A stretch of DNA of 64,000 nucleotides from positions 4,216,001 through 4,280,000 of the forward strand of contig NZ_CP019304.1 in NCBI RefSeq assembly GCF_001969265.1, given 5' to 3'. Source of the stretch: Arthrobacter sp. QXT-31. Its GTDB lineage: Bacteria > Actinomycetota > Actinomycetes > Actinomycetales > Micrococcaceae. Of the stretch, positions 7,658-15,809 are shown in pieces. The notes under the pieces are model-generated. The model saw only the letters and a list, made by a program, of their open reading frames with translations, was not told the DNA's origin and made no database searches. The position numbers and the translations under genes are program-made. Positions within the stretch are counted from its first letter, which is position 1. Every line of letters begins with the position of its first letter.

Positions 7658-9961
7658 TTAGTGCACGGCCATGCTCGGGTCCAGCTGCTCGATGCCCTCC
7701 GGGGTCACCAGGACAACGCGGGCCGTGCGGATGTCGTAGAACAGCCCGGTGGCCTGTACCTGTCCGGAAGCCAGGGCGGGACCGGTGACCGGGTGTTCTT
7801 CCAGCTTTTTGAGTTGGACGGCGACGTTGACCATGCTGAGTTGGTCGAGGTGGCTGTAGCCTTCGGCTGCGGCGGCCACGGCCACGGGGTGACCGGCCAT
7901 GAGTTCGCGGTAGCTCGGCCGGGCGTGTTCCAACCAGGCATCGAAGCCCGCTCCCAGTGCGGCATTCGAAGCACCCTGGGAATCAGCCAGCACGGCCTTC
8001 ATGGCGCCGCAGTTGGAGTGGCCGCAGACCACGATCGAGTCCACGGACAGGCCCTTGACCGCGAAGGACAGCGTCGAATCAATCGAGGCATCGTGGCCGT
8101 CGCTGCACACGACGTTGCCGATGTTCCGGAGCGTCAGCAGGTCGCCGGGGCCGCTGCTGGTGATAAGGTTCGGGTTGACCCGGGAGTCGACGCAGGCGAC
8201 GAACAGTGTGTCCGGATTCTGTCCCTCGGTGAGATCCTGTACCAGCGGGCGCACCTTGTCGGCGTGCCGCCGGTGGTATTTGTCGATGCCCAGGAGGATT
8301 GATCGCAGCGGCAGCGGCCCGCCGTCGTCGTCCTCTGCTTGGTGGGCGCTGTCCAGAGGTGACGGCTGCCAGGATGTGCGGGGTGGCAGCGGGAATTCGC
8401 GGGGGTCCTGGCGCTGGGGCGTGTTGTCCGCGGCGTCGCGGAAGGCCGTGGTGCCGTGCTCCTCGAGAGTCACGGTCCCGCCCGTGTTCCGGTGCTGCGT
8501 CTGCCAGGCAAGCAGGGCCTCGCGGAAGGCGTGATCGAGGTAGTCGGCGTTGAGTTCGACGACGACGTCCTGGCCTTCGGGCACGGAATGGAGGACACGG
8601 TTGAGCCGCGGCAGGGCGAAGAAGCTGCAGGAACCGGCGATGGTGACGCGCCACGGAAGCGAATCAGCCGACGGCGCCTGTGCGTGGATCTGTGCCCGGA
8701 GCACGCGCCACAAAACGCACAGGGCAGCGAGCGCGAGGCCAATGATGACGCCTTCGAGCAGGTTAAGGACCACGACGCAGGCCAGGGTGACCATGTAGAC
8801 GAGGAGGTCACCGGTGCGCAAGCTCGTCCTGATGTCGGCGACTTTGATGAGCTTTGCGCCGATGACCACCAGCAGCCCCGCCAGCACTGACAGCGGAATC
8901 AGCTGGATGAGGCCGGCGAACAGGGCGGAGAACACCAGGACCCAGACGCCGTGGAGGACGGCGGACGCGCGGCTTGCGGCTCCGGCTTCAACGTTGGTGG
9001 CGCTGCGGACGATCACACCCGTCACCGGCAGACCGCCGAGCATGCCGGAGACCATGTTCGCCGCACCTTGGCCGACGAGCTCGCGGTTGAGCTGTGTGCG
9101 CGGGCCGGTGTGCATCTTGTCCACGGCCACAGCGGACAGCAGCGATTCAATGCTCGCGATCAACGCGACCGTGATGACTGCCATTGCAGCACCGCGCCAG
9201 TTGCCGTCGGGCAGGCTGGGCAGCGCGAGGGCGTCGAACAGGGAACCGCTGAAGCTGATGCGCTCTACGCCAGGCGCTACCGCCACGGACAGTGCGGTGA
9301 CCGCGACGACGGCAGCAAGCGGGCCCGGAATCTTCCGCACCGCACCCGGGACGTACTTCCAGCCAAGAAGAAAGGCCACGACAGCCAGGCCGAGCAGGGC
9401 GGAATGCAGCTCCACGTTGGTGATGGCCGCTGGAAGGGCAGCGAGATTTTCAACCGCGGACCCGGCTGCGTTGCCGCCCAGCAGAACGTGCACCTGCTGA
9501 AGGATGATCGTGATGCCGATGCCGGCGAGCATGGCCTTGACCACCACCGGCGACACTGCCAGCGCGGCCCGCCCTACGCGGCTGACCCCCAGAAGTAGCT
9601 GCATGACGCCGGCAGCAGCGGTGATCGCGCACGTCACCTGCCAGCCGAACTCGTCCACCAGACCGGCAACGACGACGGTCAGGCCGGCCGCCGGGCCGCT
9701 CACCTGCAGTGCGGAGCCGCCCAAGCTGCCCGCGACGATGCCTCCGACGGCTGCCGCGATAAGGCCGGCCATGACTGGAGCTCCCGACGCGGCGGCGATG
9801 CCCAGTGAGAGCGGGAGGGCGACAAGGAAGACGACGAGTGAAGCAGGAAGATCCGCGCCGAGGGAGCTGAGGAAACTTGGTTTCTTGATTCTCTGGGGCT
9901 TTCGGCCCGGCGGGCTGTGGGCGTCGTTGGGGACGGTGGCGGAACCAGATGAATGCGGCAC
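7658..9961 (-). CDS. SulP-type anion transporter fused to beta-carbonic anhydrase
   Basis: 767 residues. Residues about 30-420 are a SulP permease with about 12 membrane segments (ADLPASLVVFLVALPLSLGI, SGPAAGLTVVV, LVGQGAANMVSGMLGGLPVT). A short STAS-like segment follows (about 450-520) and then a beta-carbonic anhydrase with the zinc motifs CVDSRVNP and HSNCGAM. Fusions of this kind are thought to import bicarbonate and interconvert it with CO2 at the membrane; transport specificity here is inferred. The GTG at 9961 is chosen for the AAGGAG site 7 bases upstream; the frame stays open to 10138. Three TTGTCAC repeats lie just upstream. Confidence 0.9.
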   Translation of the reverse strand: MPHSSGSATVPNDAHSPPGRKPQRIKKPSFLSSLGADLPASLVVFLVALPLSLGIAAASGAPVMAGLIAAAVGGIVAGSLGGSALQVSGPAAGLTVVVAGLVDEFGWQVTCAITAAAGVMQLLLGVSRVGRAALAVSPVVVKAMLAGIGITIILQQVHVLLGGNAAGSAVENLAALPAAITNVELHSALLGLAVVAFLLGWKYVPGAVRKIPGPLAAVVAVTALSVAVAPGVERISFSGSLFDALALPSLPDGNWRGAAMAVITVALIASIESLLSAVAVDKMHTGPRTQLNRELVGQGAANMVSGMLGGLPVTGVIVRSATNVEAGAASRASAVLHGVWVLVFSALFAGLIQLIPLSVLAGLLVVIGAKLIKVADIRTSLRTGDLLVYMVTLACVVVLNLLEGVIIGLALAALCVLWRVLRAQIHAQAPSADSLPWRVTIAGSCSFFALPRLNRVLHSVPEGQDVVVELNADYLDHAFREALLAWQTQHRNTGGTVTLEEHGTTAFRDAADNTPQRQDPREFPLPPRTSWQPSPLDSAHQAEDDDGGPLPLRSILLGIDKYHRRHADKVRPLVQDLTEGQNPDTLFVACVDSRVNPNLITSSGPGDLLTLRNIGNVVCSDGHDASIDSTLSFAVKGLSVDSIVVCGHSNCGAMKAVLADSQGASNAALGAGFDAWLEHARPSYRELMAGHPVAVAAAAEGYSHLDQLSMVNVAVQLKKLEEHPVTGPALASGQVQATGLFYDIRTARVVLVTPEGIEQLDPSMAVH

Positions 9962-10019
9962 GGAATCTCCTTGGCTCGGGAACGCTGACCCCTCTAGCGT
10001 AGGAAGGATGTCATGTACG

Positions 10020-10048
10020 GTGACAAGAGGATGTGACAAGCGTGACAA
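10020..10048 (-). promoter_or_regulatory. Three TTGTCAC direct repeats upstream of the SulP-CA gene
   Basis: GTGACAA on the plus strand (TTGTCAC on the gene's strand) occurs at 10020-10026, 10033-10039 and 10042-10048. The most proximal copy could serve as -35 (TTGTCA) for a -10 TACGCT near 10001-9996. Repeated identical heptamers at a promoter suggest a regulator site; no regulator is adjacent. Confidence 0.45.
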
Positions 10049-10382
10049 AAGCGTCGAGTAGGGGCCGTCATGTGGCGACCTAAGGGAACTTTCGCGGGGG
10101 CAGTGCGCGTTGGGAGACCTCGCACTCCGACTCGACACGCAGGGCAGACCGTCGCATTTGTCGGCGACGGTGCTTGGACAACGGGATTAAGAATCTCGCA
10201 GTCTCACCGTTTGTGAAATCACAGCTCTTCGGCCACAGGAAGCACCGGATCTCTGGACGTGGGGGAGTGCTTGTACGGGCGCTATCCCTGGATTCTGACT
10301 ATCCAGCCGACAAGCTCTCCGTGATGTGCGCGCGGCTTCTGCAGGCTGATCACAGTGTGCTGCTTGGCGTCCCCAGCTTCTG

Positions 10383-10580
10383 TCAACCGCGCTTCAGGTT
10401 CCGCTGAATCCTCCGACGGGTGGTACCGCACGGAGATCTGATGATTCGCGCCACGCGACCGGAAAGAAGAGTCCAAGCCGAAGGGTCGGAGAGGTTGCGC
10501 ACTGCGTCGGCGGAGGTGTCGAGCTGCAAAGGCACCGTTCGACGGCCCGCGAACAAGCCCGCCACCCAGTCCTGATTCAT
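10383..10580 (-). CDS. Small hypothetical protein, coupled to the ORF before it
   Basis: 65 residues beginning MNQDWVAGLFAGRRTVPLQL, with a basic C-terminal third (CGTTRRRIQRNLKRG). No family recognised. Its ATG overlaps the stop of the preceding minus-strand ORF (ATGA at 10580-10577), which is the main reason to think both are read. Codon usage is not decisive. It may be a remnant. Confidence 0.35.
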   Translation of the reverse strand: MNQDWVAGLFAGRRTVPLQLDTSADAVRNLSDPSAWTLLSGRVARIIRSPCGTTRRRIQRNLKRG

Positions 10581-10840
10581 CGGCACCGAGCCCAGTCGAT
10601 GGGTTGATCGAGTGCGACGTCCAAGCCGTCCTCGGCCACTTGCCATTGGGTCAACCACACGTCAGTTTCGTGCGGACCCCTAGCCGGCACGATGTCCTCT
10701 GCATCGACCACTTCGGGTTCCTTTCCCCTGACCGGCTCGTAGGAGAAGGCGAAATGCCCGTGATCACTCGAGGCGCAGGAATCGACGCGTCTGCTCCGCA
10801 TACTCGTCGCCGAACATCGCGCGCTGCTTGGACCCGTCAT
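10577..10840 (-). CDS. Small hypothetical protein or remnant
   Basis: Up to 87 residues; the part from HGHFAFSYEPVRGKEPEVVD to LDVALDQPIDWARCR looks protein-like, while the first 25 residues do not. In a second minus-strand frame directly upstream (to about 10920) another protein-like stretch is seen (AMGSLVWFHDGSKQRAMFGD, ending TRRFLRLE and a stop). The two may be pieces of one gene broken by a frameshift, or two coupled mini genes. Function unknown. Confidence 0.35.
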   Translation of the reverse strand: MTGPSSARCSATSMRSRRVDSCASSDHGHFAFSYEPVRGKEPEVVDAEDIVPARGPHETDVWLTQWQVAEDGLDVALDQPIDWARCR

Positions 10841-10889
10841 GGAACCAGACTAGGGAACCCATTGCCGGGTCGCGAATGTCGCTTAGGGA

Positions 10890-11075
10890 AGCCAGCCAAT
10901 CTGGTCTTGAGCGGACGCCGAAAGCCGGGACCGATCAGAGCCGCTGGGTTCGGCGGGGATACCTCCCCCCTGCCGAGTCTGGCGGCATTTGGGTTGATGC
11001 CGGCGGCGTCCTAAGACTCCGGCAATAAGACAATAAAACGTGCAGGCAGATAAGTGTCAGCCCAAGCGAATCGGT
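10890..11075 (+). ncRNA. Conserved structured element, copy A
   Basis: Contains GCGGACGCCGAAAGCC, then an imperfect long hairpin (GCCGC...CGGC facing GCCG...GCGGC, 10941-10986) around GGGGATACCTCCCC, and further on TAAGTGTCAGCCC. The same parts in the same order occur at 36921-37055, where the stem sequence differs but pairing is kept. A terminator-like hairpin follows at 11131. I read this as a possible plus-strand RNA or leader of unknown class; no Rfam family is recognised by eye. Confidence 0.4.
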
Positions 11076-11130
11076 CACTGTCTCTCAGGTGTCAACCACC
11101 CGGTAGGGATCAAACCGCTCTTGGGGCACG

Positions 11131-11166
11131 ACGGCGGCAGGTGCTGTTGCCCCTGCCGCCGTTTAA
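11131..11166 (+). terminator. Intrinsic terminator, plus orientation
   Basis: ACGGCGGCAGG (11131-11141) pairs with CCTGCCGCCGT (11152-11162) and is followed by TTTAAT. The T tract is on the plus strand, so it would end plus-strand transcripts coming through the structured element at 10890. It also separates that element from the convergent NlpC/P60 gene. Confidence 0.65.
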
Positions 11167-11180
11167 TCTCGATTTGGCTC

Positions 11181-12071
11181 TTAGGCGTTTACCCGTACGA
11201 AGGTGGATCCTCCGAGCCAGGATGCCGGATGCACGATAGTTTCGTTGACGCCGTTCATGCCGCTGCTGATGGCCTGCCCGCCGCCGATGTAGATCCCGAC
11301 ATGTCCTGCGCGGATGATCAGGTCACCGGGCTGGGGGGTGGAAACCGGGGTCCCGTACTGGTGGAACTGCAGGGGCGCGAGGTCGCCCACCGACTTGCCG
11401 ACGGACCGCAGGGCTTGCTCCACAAGGATGGTGCAGTCCTGGGTTGCTCCGAGCTGGGCCCGGGCCGAGGCCACGAGAGCGGCGCCCACCCCGCTGGCCG
11501 GAGCTGTAGAGGCGGCTGCTGCCGGTGCGGGCGATGAGGCCGGCTTGATGGATGCGGATGCAGTGTAGATGCCCATGCCGGCCGGCTTGGGTGCTGAGGG
11601 CACCGTCGGGGTCGCCTGAGGGGCAGCCGGGGGTGCCTGGGGCGCTTGGGTAGCCTGTCCGGCGCCGGGGATCCGAATCTGGTCACCGGGGTAGATCACG
11701 GAGGAAATAGACAGCCCGTTCGCTGACAGGACTGCGTTCAGGTCAACACCGTGGCGTGCCGAAATCGCCCCGAGGGTATCGCCCGATACAACGGTGTGCG
11801 TGGCGCCAACAGACGCAGCGGCTGCCTGGCCCTGCCCGGTCTGGGTCTGGGCGGTTGATGCAGTGCTTGTGCTGCCCGAGCCCTCCGGTGCGTAGGTGCC
11901 GGCTTGTGCCGGGGCGCCGATGCCAAATGCGAGGCCTGATGCTACGGCCGCGACAGCGGCGGGCCTGGCAATTGATGCAGCGTTGGACTTCAGGGAATGC
12001 GACAGTCCCTGCAAAGCGATGGACTGCGTCGGGGTGGCGCGGTGGCGCGCCGAAATGGACTTACGTGACAT
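11181..12071 (-). CDS. Secreted LysM - NlpC/P60 cell wall hydrolase
   Basis: 296 residues. A basic N-terminus and hydrophobic segment ending APAQA (residues about 38-56) form a signal peptide. A LysM domain follows (HTVVSGDTLGAISARHGVDL, residues about 90-135), then an Ala/Pro-rich linker, then NlpC/P60 with catalytic Cys in QDCTILVEQALRS and His in GHVGIYIGGGQAIS. The product should bind peptidoglycan and cleave peptide stems during growth. A ydaO riboswitch precedes it, as is usual for wall hydrolases of actinobacteria, so c-di-AMP would lower its expression. GAGAGG lies 8 bases before the ATG. Confidence 0.92.
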   Translation of the reverse strand: MSRKSISARHRATPTQSIALQGLSHSLKSNAASIARPAAVAAVASGLAFGIGAPAQAGTYAPEGSGSTSTASTAQTQTGQGQAAAASVGATHTVVSGDTLGAISARHGVDLNAVLSANGLSISSVIYPGDQIRIPGAGQATQAPQAPPAAPQATPTVPSAPKPAGMGIYTASASIKPASSPAPAAAASTAPASGVGAALVASARAQLGATQDCTILVEQALRSVGKSVGDLAPLQFHQYGTPVSTPQPGDLIIRAGHVGIYIGGGQAISSGMNGVNETIVHPASWLGGSTFVRVNA

Positions 12072-12089
12072 GGTATTTTGCCTCTCCCA

Positions 12090-12300
12090 TGCCTGCGGGG
12101 TGAGCTGTCGGGTTCGGGTGGGAAGGTCACCCGGTCCATCTCCCCGTCGTTATACGGAGCGTCTGGACTTAACCCCAAGGCCTCGAATGATCACGGCCGG
12201 TAAAAAGGTGGTTCCCCCGTCCCCGCCATCGGAAATTGCGAACGGATCCCGGTCAGCGGCAGGGCTCGGCATTCTGCCCGGGAATGCCCCGATTAAACCA
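12090..12300 (-). promoter_or_regulatory. ydaO-type c-di-AMP riboswitch
   Basis: On the minus strand the conserved ydaO blocks occur in order: GAGCCCTGCCGC, GATGGCGGGGACGGGGGAACC, CTTGGGGTTAAGTCC, and CGAACCCGACAGCTCACC with CGCAGGC before the gene. This is the actinobacterial ydaO arrangement upstream of NlpC/P60 and Rpf-type wall hydrolases. It ends about 20 bases before the start at 12071. Ends are approximate. Confidence 0.88.
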
Positions 12301-12315
12301 AGGCACCGATAGAGG

Positions 12316-12625
12316 CTACCCCACATGCCGGTGAAAAGTCACATTTAGGTAACGGTCCGCGTCGTTCGGCGACTTCACCTCATCAAGGGCTTCAGCGCGG
12401 GGGTCGCGGAGGCATGCATTACTGTCAGGGCCAGCAAGCCGGCATAGGCAATGTGCCTCGTGTTTCGGTGAAGGCAGGGGAGCTGCTGTCGTTGGTGCGC
12501 ATTCGGCCGTACCTGTTGATTCCCGCGGGGCGTAGGAAGGCAAGGTGGTCAATCGCAGATTATCGAAGGGCCGCAGGTTACCGGCCCTCCGCGGGGGAGG
12601 ATCGGCTCTGCCGAATCGCAGGCTG
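12316..12625. other. Intergenic stretch
   Basis: It lies between the riboswitch 5' side and the end of the membrane gene at 12626. No supportable gene, terminator or repeat was seen; the riboswitch promoter should be near its left end. Confidence 0.5.
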
Positions 12626-13141
12626 TTACGACACGGTCTGCTTGCGCTGCTCCAGTCGTTTTCGCTGGCCGTACCGGGTCATGCCCCGGGGCTTGTAGAT
12701 GGCCAGGACAGTTGTCAGAAGCAGCACCACTAGGCCCCCGCCGGTGTGCAGCAGGGCAGAGGGAGAGTCCATGCCGGACATCGCCGGATCTTGTGCGATG
12801 CCTGCGACTGTGCTGATCGTCTGGACGTACAGCACCAGCACAACCGTCGCGATGAGGGTGAGGACGAGCTTGAAGAGCACCCAGTAGTGCCGGAACAGTC
12901 CCCAGACGGTTCCCACCGCCAGAACGAGGCCGGTCAGCAGGGACGCGAAGGCCAGCGGAACGAGGAGGGACCACACGGCCGCCTGCAGGGCCAACCAGAG
13001 GACGCGTCCCAACTGGGCGTCAGAGCTGGCCAGGACTGCAATGTCGAGGACGACGAAGACTGCAACCGCTCCGGCCCAGCCCACTGATGACATGACATGC
13101 AGGGTCAGCAGCACTTTCCGGGTCGCGGATGTCAGAATCAT
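12626..13141 (-). CDS. Integral membrane protein (DUF2269-like)
   Basis: 171 residues from the ATG at 13141, with four hydrophobic segments (HVMSSVGWAGAVAVFVVLDI, LALQAAVWSLLVPLAFASLL, KLVLTLIATVVLVLY, GGGLVVLLLTTVLAIY) and a basic C-terminus. The HV..SVGWAGA opening and conserved His resemble DUF2269-type membrane proteins; function unknown. It starts 7 bases after the stop of the 13149 gene, so the two are one operon, divergent from the TetR gene at 13515 and probably repressed by it. Confidence 0.75.
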   Translation of the reverse strand: MILTSATRKVLLTLHVMSSVGWAGAVAVFVVLDIAVLASSDAQLGRVLWLALQAAVWSLLVPLAFASLLTGLVLAVGTVWGLFRHYWVLFKLVLTLIATVVLVLYVQTISTVAGIAQDPAMSGMDSPSALLHTGGGLVVLLLTTVLAIYKPRGMTRYGQRKRLEQRKQTVS

Positions 13142-13148
13142 CGGAGGC

Positions 13149-13409
13149 TCACATCTGGCCGCCGTCGCGGTGGATCGCGGGCGGGTCAGGCTGGCTTTGC
13201 GCAGCAGCGGGGTGTGAGATGCGTGCGCCGATGCCGAATCCGTGTCTGGCGGGGCCGTGCTGACCCCCGGTGAGCAGCATGGCGGCAACGACGACAAGGA
13301 TCAGGATGCCCGCAACGATCGCGGAGACCTTGACCCAGCGGGGCGGGCCGGTCAGAGTCTCCCTGGCGCGTTCGGCGCCGCTGTCCGGACGGTTTCGCTC
13401 GCTGGTCAT
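13149..13409 (-). CDS. Small single-pass membrane protein
   Basis: 86 residues: a hydrophilic N-terminus (MTSERNRPDSGAERARETL), one membrane segment (VSAIVAGILILVVVAAMLL) and an outside tail with several His residues. AGGAGAAATGAC gives a strong ribosome site before the ATG at 13409. No family recognised. First gene of the two-gene operon divergent from tetR. Confidence 0.65.
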   Translation of the reverse strand: MTSERNRPDSGAERARETLTGPPRWVKVSAIVAGILILVVVAAMLLTGGQHGPARHGFGIGARISHPAAAQSQPDPPAIHRDGGQM

Positions 13410-13454
13410 GTCATTTCTCCTGCACAGTCATTTGCGTGGCGGCGGCTTCTTATA

Positions 13455-13467
13455 AGACAGTATGTCT
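13455..13467. promoter_or_regulatory. Inverted repeat between tetR and the divergent operon
   Basis: AGACA-GTA-TGTCT, next to TATAAG (13451-13456) that can act as a -10 for either direction. A palindrome in the shared region of a tetR and a divergent operon is the usual TetR operator position. It lies 48 bases upstream of tetR. Confidence 0.5.
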
Positions 13468-13514
13468 CGCCTCCGGCGATGTGTCCAAGATGCGACGAAG
13501 CGTATAATTCAGGA

Positions 13515-14105
13515 ATGCCGAAACTCTGGAATGAGACCATCGAGACCCATCGGAGCGCGGTCCGGGCCGCCATCCTGGACACCACAGCTGCTTTGGTGGG
13601 GGAGCATGGGCTGGCTTCGGTGACGATGTCGCAGATCGCCCAGTCTGCCGGGATCGGGCGGGCGACCCTGTACAAGTATTTTCCGGATGTGGATGCCATT
13701 CTGTCCGCTTGGCATGAGCGCCAGGTCCGGGCCCATTTGGAACAACTGGCCCAGGTCCGGCACAGCGCCGACAAGCCTGAGCGGCAACTCGAAGCCGTGC
13801 TGCAGACCTACGCCATGATTGCCCGCTCACGCCACGGCGGGGCAGAGGCGGCGCGGCTGCACCAGAGCCAGCACGTGAGCCACGCCCAGCAGCACCTCAA
13901 CGAATTCCTCACGGACCTGCTGCGCGAGGGCGCAGAGGCAGGGGTCTTCCGTGACGATGTCGCCCCCGACGAGCTCGCCGGTTACTGCCTGCACGCGTTG
14001 GAGGCGGCAGCCGGGCTGACGTCCCGCGAAGCCGCCCACCGGCTCGTTAGAGTCACGATGAGCGGACTGCAACCACCAGCGGGAGCACAGCATCCCAGGA
14101 CCTGA
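13515..14105 (+). CDS. TetR-family transcriptional regulator
   Basis: 196 residues. The N-terminal HTH is clear (RAAILDTTAALVGEHGLASV, TMSQIAQSAGIGRATLYKYFPD), followed by an all-helical ligand domain. A diverged, HTH-less copy lies at 1364. It is divergent from the 13149-13141 membrane operon and convergent with the Cys-rich copper storage gene. It is likely to repress the divergent operon and itself through the palindrome at 13455. The ATG at 13515 follows CAGGA closely, and a TATAAT (13503-13508) sits just upstream, so this promoter would give a very short leader. Ligand unknown. Confidence 0.88.
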   Translation: MPKLWNETIETHRSAVRAAILDTTAALVGEHGLASVTMSQIAQSAGIGRATLYKYFPDVDAILSAWHERQVRAHLEQLAQVRHSADKPERQLEAVLQTYAMIARSRHGGAEAARLHQSQHVSHAQQHLNEFLTDLLREGAEAGVFRDDVAPDELAGYCLHALEAAAGLTSREAAHRLVRVTMSGLQPPAGAQHPRT

Positions 14106-14162
14106 GGAGGGAGCAGGTAGAGCGCCGAGCCGGCGGCGGCCCGGCCGTTGTGTCCTGTCGTC

Positions 14163-14573
14163 TCACCCCATTGCAGTCAGGAGCGCCGCACAGGCGTCTT
14201 CGCAGCGGCGGCAGGCTTCGGCGCAGATCCTGCAGTGTTCGTGCATGCCGGAGTGCTGCTCGCACTCTTCGGCGCAGGCGGCGCAGGCGGCCCGGCAGGC
14301 TTCAAGCACCGCACGGGTAATGTCTGTATTGGTGGCGGTTTGGCGGGTCAGGATGTTGCCGGTGGCGGCGCAAATGTCGGCGCAGTCCAGATCGATGCGG
14401 ATACAGGCAGCGAGGTCGGCGACCATCTTTTCGCCAAGGCAGGCGTCAGCGCACGCCGTACAGGCCTGCGCGCATTCAAGGCAGGCGGCGATGCACGCGG
14501 CCAGCGTGTCCTTCCCGCCCGTACCGGCACCTCGGGGATGGGATTCAAGCATCGCGCTGATGTGGTGGGTCAT
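14163..14573 (-). CDS. Cys-rich four-helix copper storage protein (Csp/DUF326-like)
   Basis: 136 residues with 18 cysteines, nearly all in CxxxC-type helix spacing (AACIAACLECAQACTACADA, EACRAACAACAEECEQH, EHCRICAEACRRCEDAC) plus His residues. This is the pattern of cytosolic Csp3-type proteins, which form tetramers of four-helix bundles and store many Cu(I) ions in the bundle core. No signal peptide is visible, so cytosolic storage is expected. It is convergent with tetR. The last codons have a decayed copy near 1863-1890. Confidence 0.9.
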   Translation of the reverse strand: MTHHISAMLESHPRGAGTGGKDTLAACIAACLECAQACTACADACLGEKMVADLAACIRIDLDCADICAATGNILTRQTATNTDITRAVLEACRAACAACAEECEQHSGMHEHCRICAEACRRCEDACAALLTAMG

Positions 14574-14688
14574 TATGCGGCTCCTGTCACTGGGGGCGGC
14601 CGGCCAGCCCGGCCGTCACGCCCCACCCTAGACCCGCCGCGCTCACAACGTCAGCCCCTGCCGCCGGCACCAACAGGCGACCGGCGTA

Positions 14689-15171
14689 CTAGCGAAGGAT
14701 CAACTTGGCCAGCACGATGAAGAGTCCCGGCAGGAAGAGCACCAGGCGAAGGAACGCTCCGACGGATTCCGCGGCCCGGACCTGCTCCGGCTCGGCCGGC
14801 ACCGGGGCGTCGTACAGTGCTGCTGCCATCCGAAGCTGGTAGCTCAGGACCTCCTGGCGGAAGATGAACCACACGACGGCGAGGACCATTAGGGCAAAGC
14901 CGAGCTCCACGGTGATGCCGGAACCCGCGGAGGGCGAGGTGCCGATTCCGTAGACCACGGCGACATCAAGACCGGCCGCGGCCACGGCCACGCAGCCTGC
15001 AAGCCCCCAGCGATGGCGGACACCACTGGCTGTTGCCTGGTCCTGCTGGTTCGCCCCGGCGCGAGGCCGGTCGGCCGCGGTCCGGCTCCCGCCTCGGGTC
15101 AGGGCAAGCCCCGCTGCGATGGCGACAGCAACAATGGCTACGCCGAACAGGAGCAGGAACGGGTCACGCAT
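14689..15171 (-). CDS. Membrane protein of unknown function
   Basis: 160 residues from the ATG at 15171, which has GGAGAGGAGG 9-14 bases upstream. Hydrophobic segments lie at residues about 5-25, 53-72, 83-102 and 138-158 (MRDPFLLLFGVAIVAVAIAA at the start, FLRLVLFLPGLFIVLAKLIL at the end). No family recognised. A long in-frame extension to 15705 exists but runs through the TPR gene's territory and is rejected. It follows the TPR gene on the same strand after 91 bases. Confidence 0.6.
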   Translation of the reverse strand: MRDPFLLLFGVAIVAVAIAAGLALTRGGSRTAADRPRAGANQQDQATASGVRHRWGLAGCVAVAAAGLDVAVVYGIGTSPSAGSGITVELGFALMVLAVVWFIFRQEVLSYQLRMAAALYDAPVPAEPEQVRAAESVGAFLRLVLFLPGLFIVLAKLILR

Positions 15172-15262
15172 GGTCAGATCCTCCTCTCCAGGCTGCCCAG
15201 GCTGCCCTGGCTGCCGGGCAATGGACGACTTCCTGGGTGAGCGCAGCCCCGGATCTTCGCCG

Positions 15263-15808
15263 TCAGTGCCATGCGGCGCGCCCATGCTCGTAGACCTCGC
15301 GGCTGCGCAGCGCTGCCTGCCGGGAGACTTCGGCGAGGCGGATCCGCCCCGCAGCCCGGTACAGGTCACTGGCCCAGTCGAACTCGGCGGCAGCGTCCCG
15401 GTACCGCGCTTCGTCGAAAAGGCGTCTGGCGATGTGGTGGCGGACCAGTGCCTCTCTGGTGCCCGTGGCGGCCAGCCGCAGGGCTTCCTCCTGCAGTCGA
15501 GTGGCGTCTGCCCACCGGTACCGGCGTTGATAGGCATGGGCGAGGACCAGCAGCGGCTTAAAGCGGTCCCCGGAGCTCTCCAGCAGCCTGTGGCCCTCAT
15601 CCAGGGCCTCCTCGTGCCGGTCCAGCAGCGACAGAATCCAAACACGCTCCAGCGTTGGACAGTCCCCGAGCCGGGCTTCCACAGCGTCACGGTCCAGGAT
15701 GACATCGCGCAACGTGGCGGGATCTGTGCGCCAAATATCGCCGCCCGCAGTCACTACACCATGCCTCCGGTCCCGGGAGCGGCCGGACTCAGAGCTGTCC
15801 GGTGCCAC
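15263..15808 (-). CDS. TPR-repeat protein
   Basis: 181 residues of helical repeats: LERVWILSLLDRHEEALDEG, RFKPLLVLAHAYQRRYRWAD and ALVRHHIARRLFDEARYRDA carry tetratricopeptide spacing (W/L-G/A-Y-A). No signal peptide. TPR proteins mediate protein-protein contacts; the partner is unknown. The GTG at 15808 is chosen because it lies directly after the stop of the DUF3105 gene, with GGAGGGG about 11 bases upstream. This makes it part of a minus-strand run with the DUF3105 gene and the membrane gene at 14689. Confidence 0.65.
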   Translation of the reverse strand: MAPDSSESGRSRDRRHGVVTAGGDIWRTDPATLRDVILDRDAVEARLGDCPTLERVWILSLLDRHEEALDEGHRLLESSGDRFKPLLVLAHAYQRRYRWADATRLQEEALRLAATGTREALVRHHIARRLFDEARYRDAAAEFDWASDLYRAAGRIRLAEVSRQAALRSREVYEHGRAAWH

Positions 15809-15809
15809 A

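Noticed and set aside
10020..10048. Start of a small CRISPR or iteron array
   Set aside because: Only three 7-base copies with uneven spacing at a promoter; more likely a regulator site. No replication gene is nearby.
9961..10138. 59-residue N-terminal extension of the SulP-CA gene
   Set aside because: It would be translated through the promoter repeats, and AAGGAG fits the GTG at 9961.
14689..15705. 338-residue frame joining the membrane protein at 14689 to upstream sequence
   Set aside because: Its first half lies antiphase to the TPR gene on the same strand; AGGAGG sets the start at 15171.
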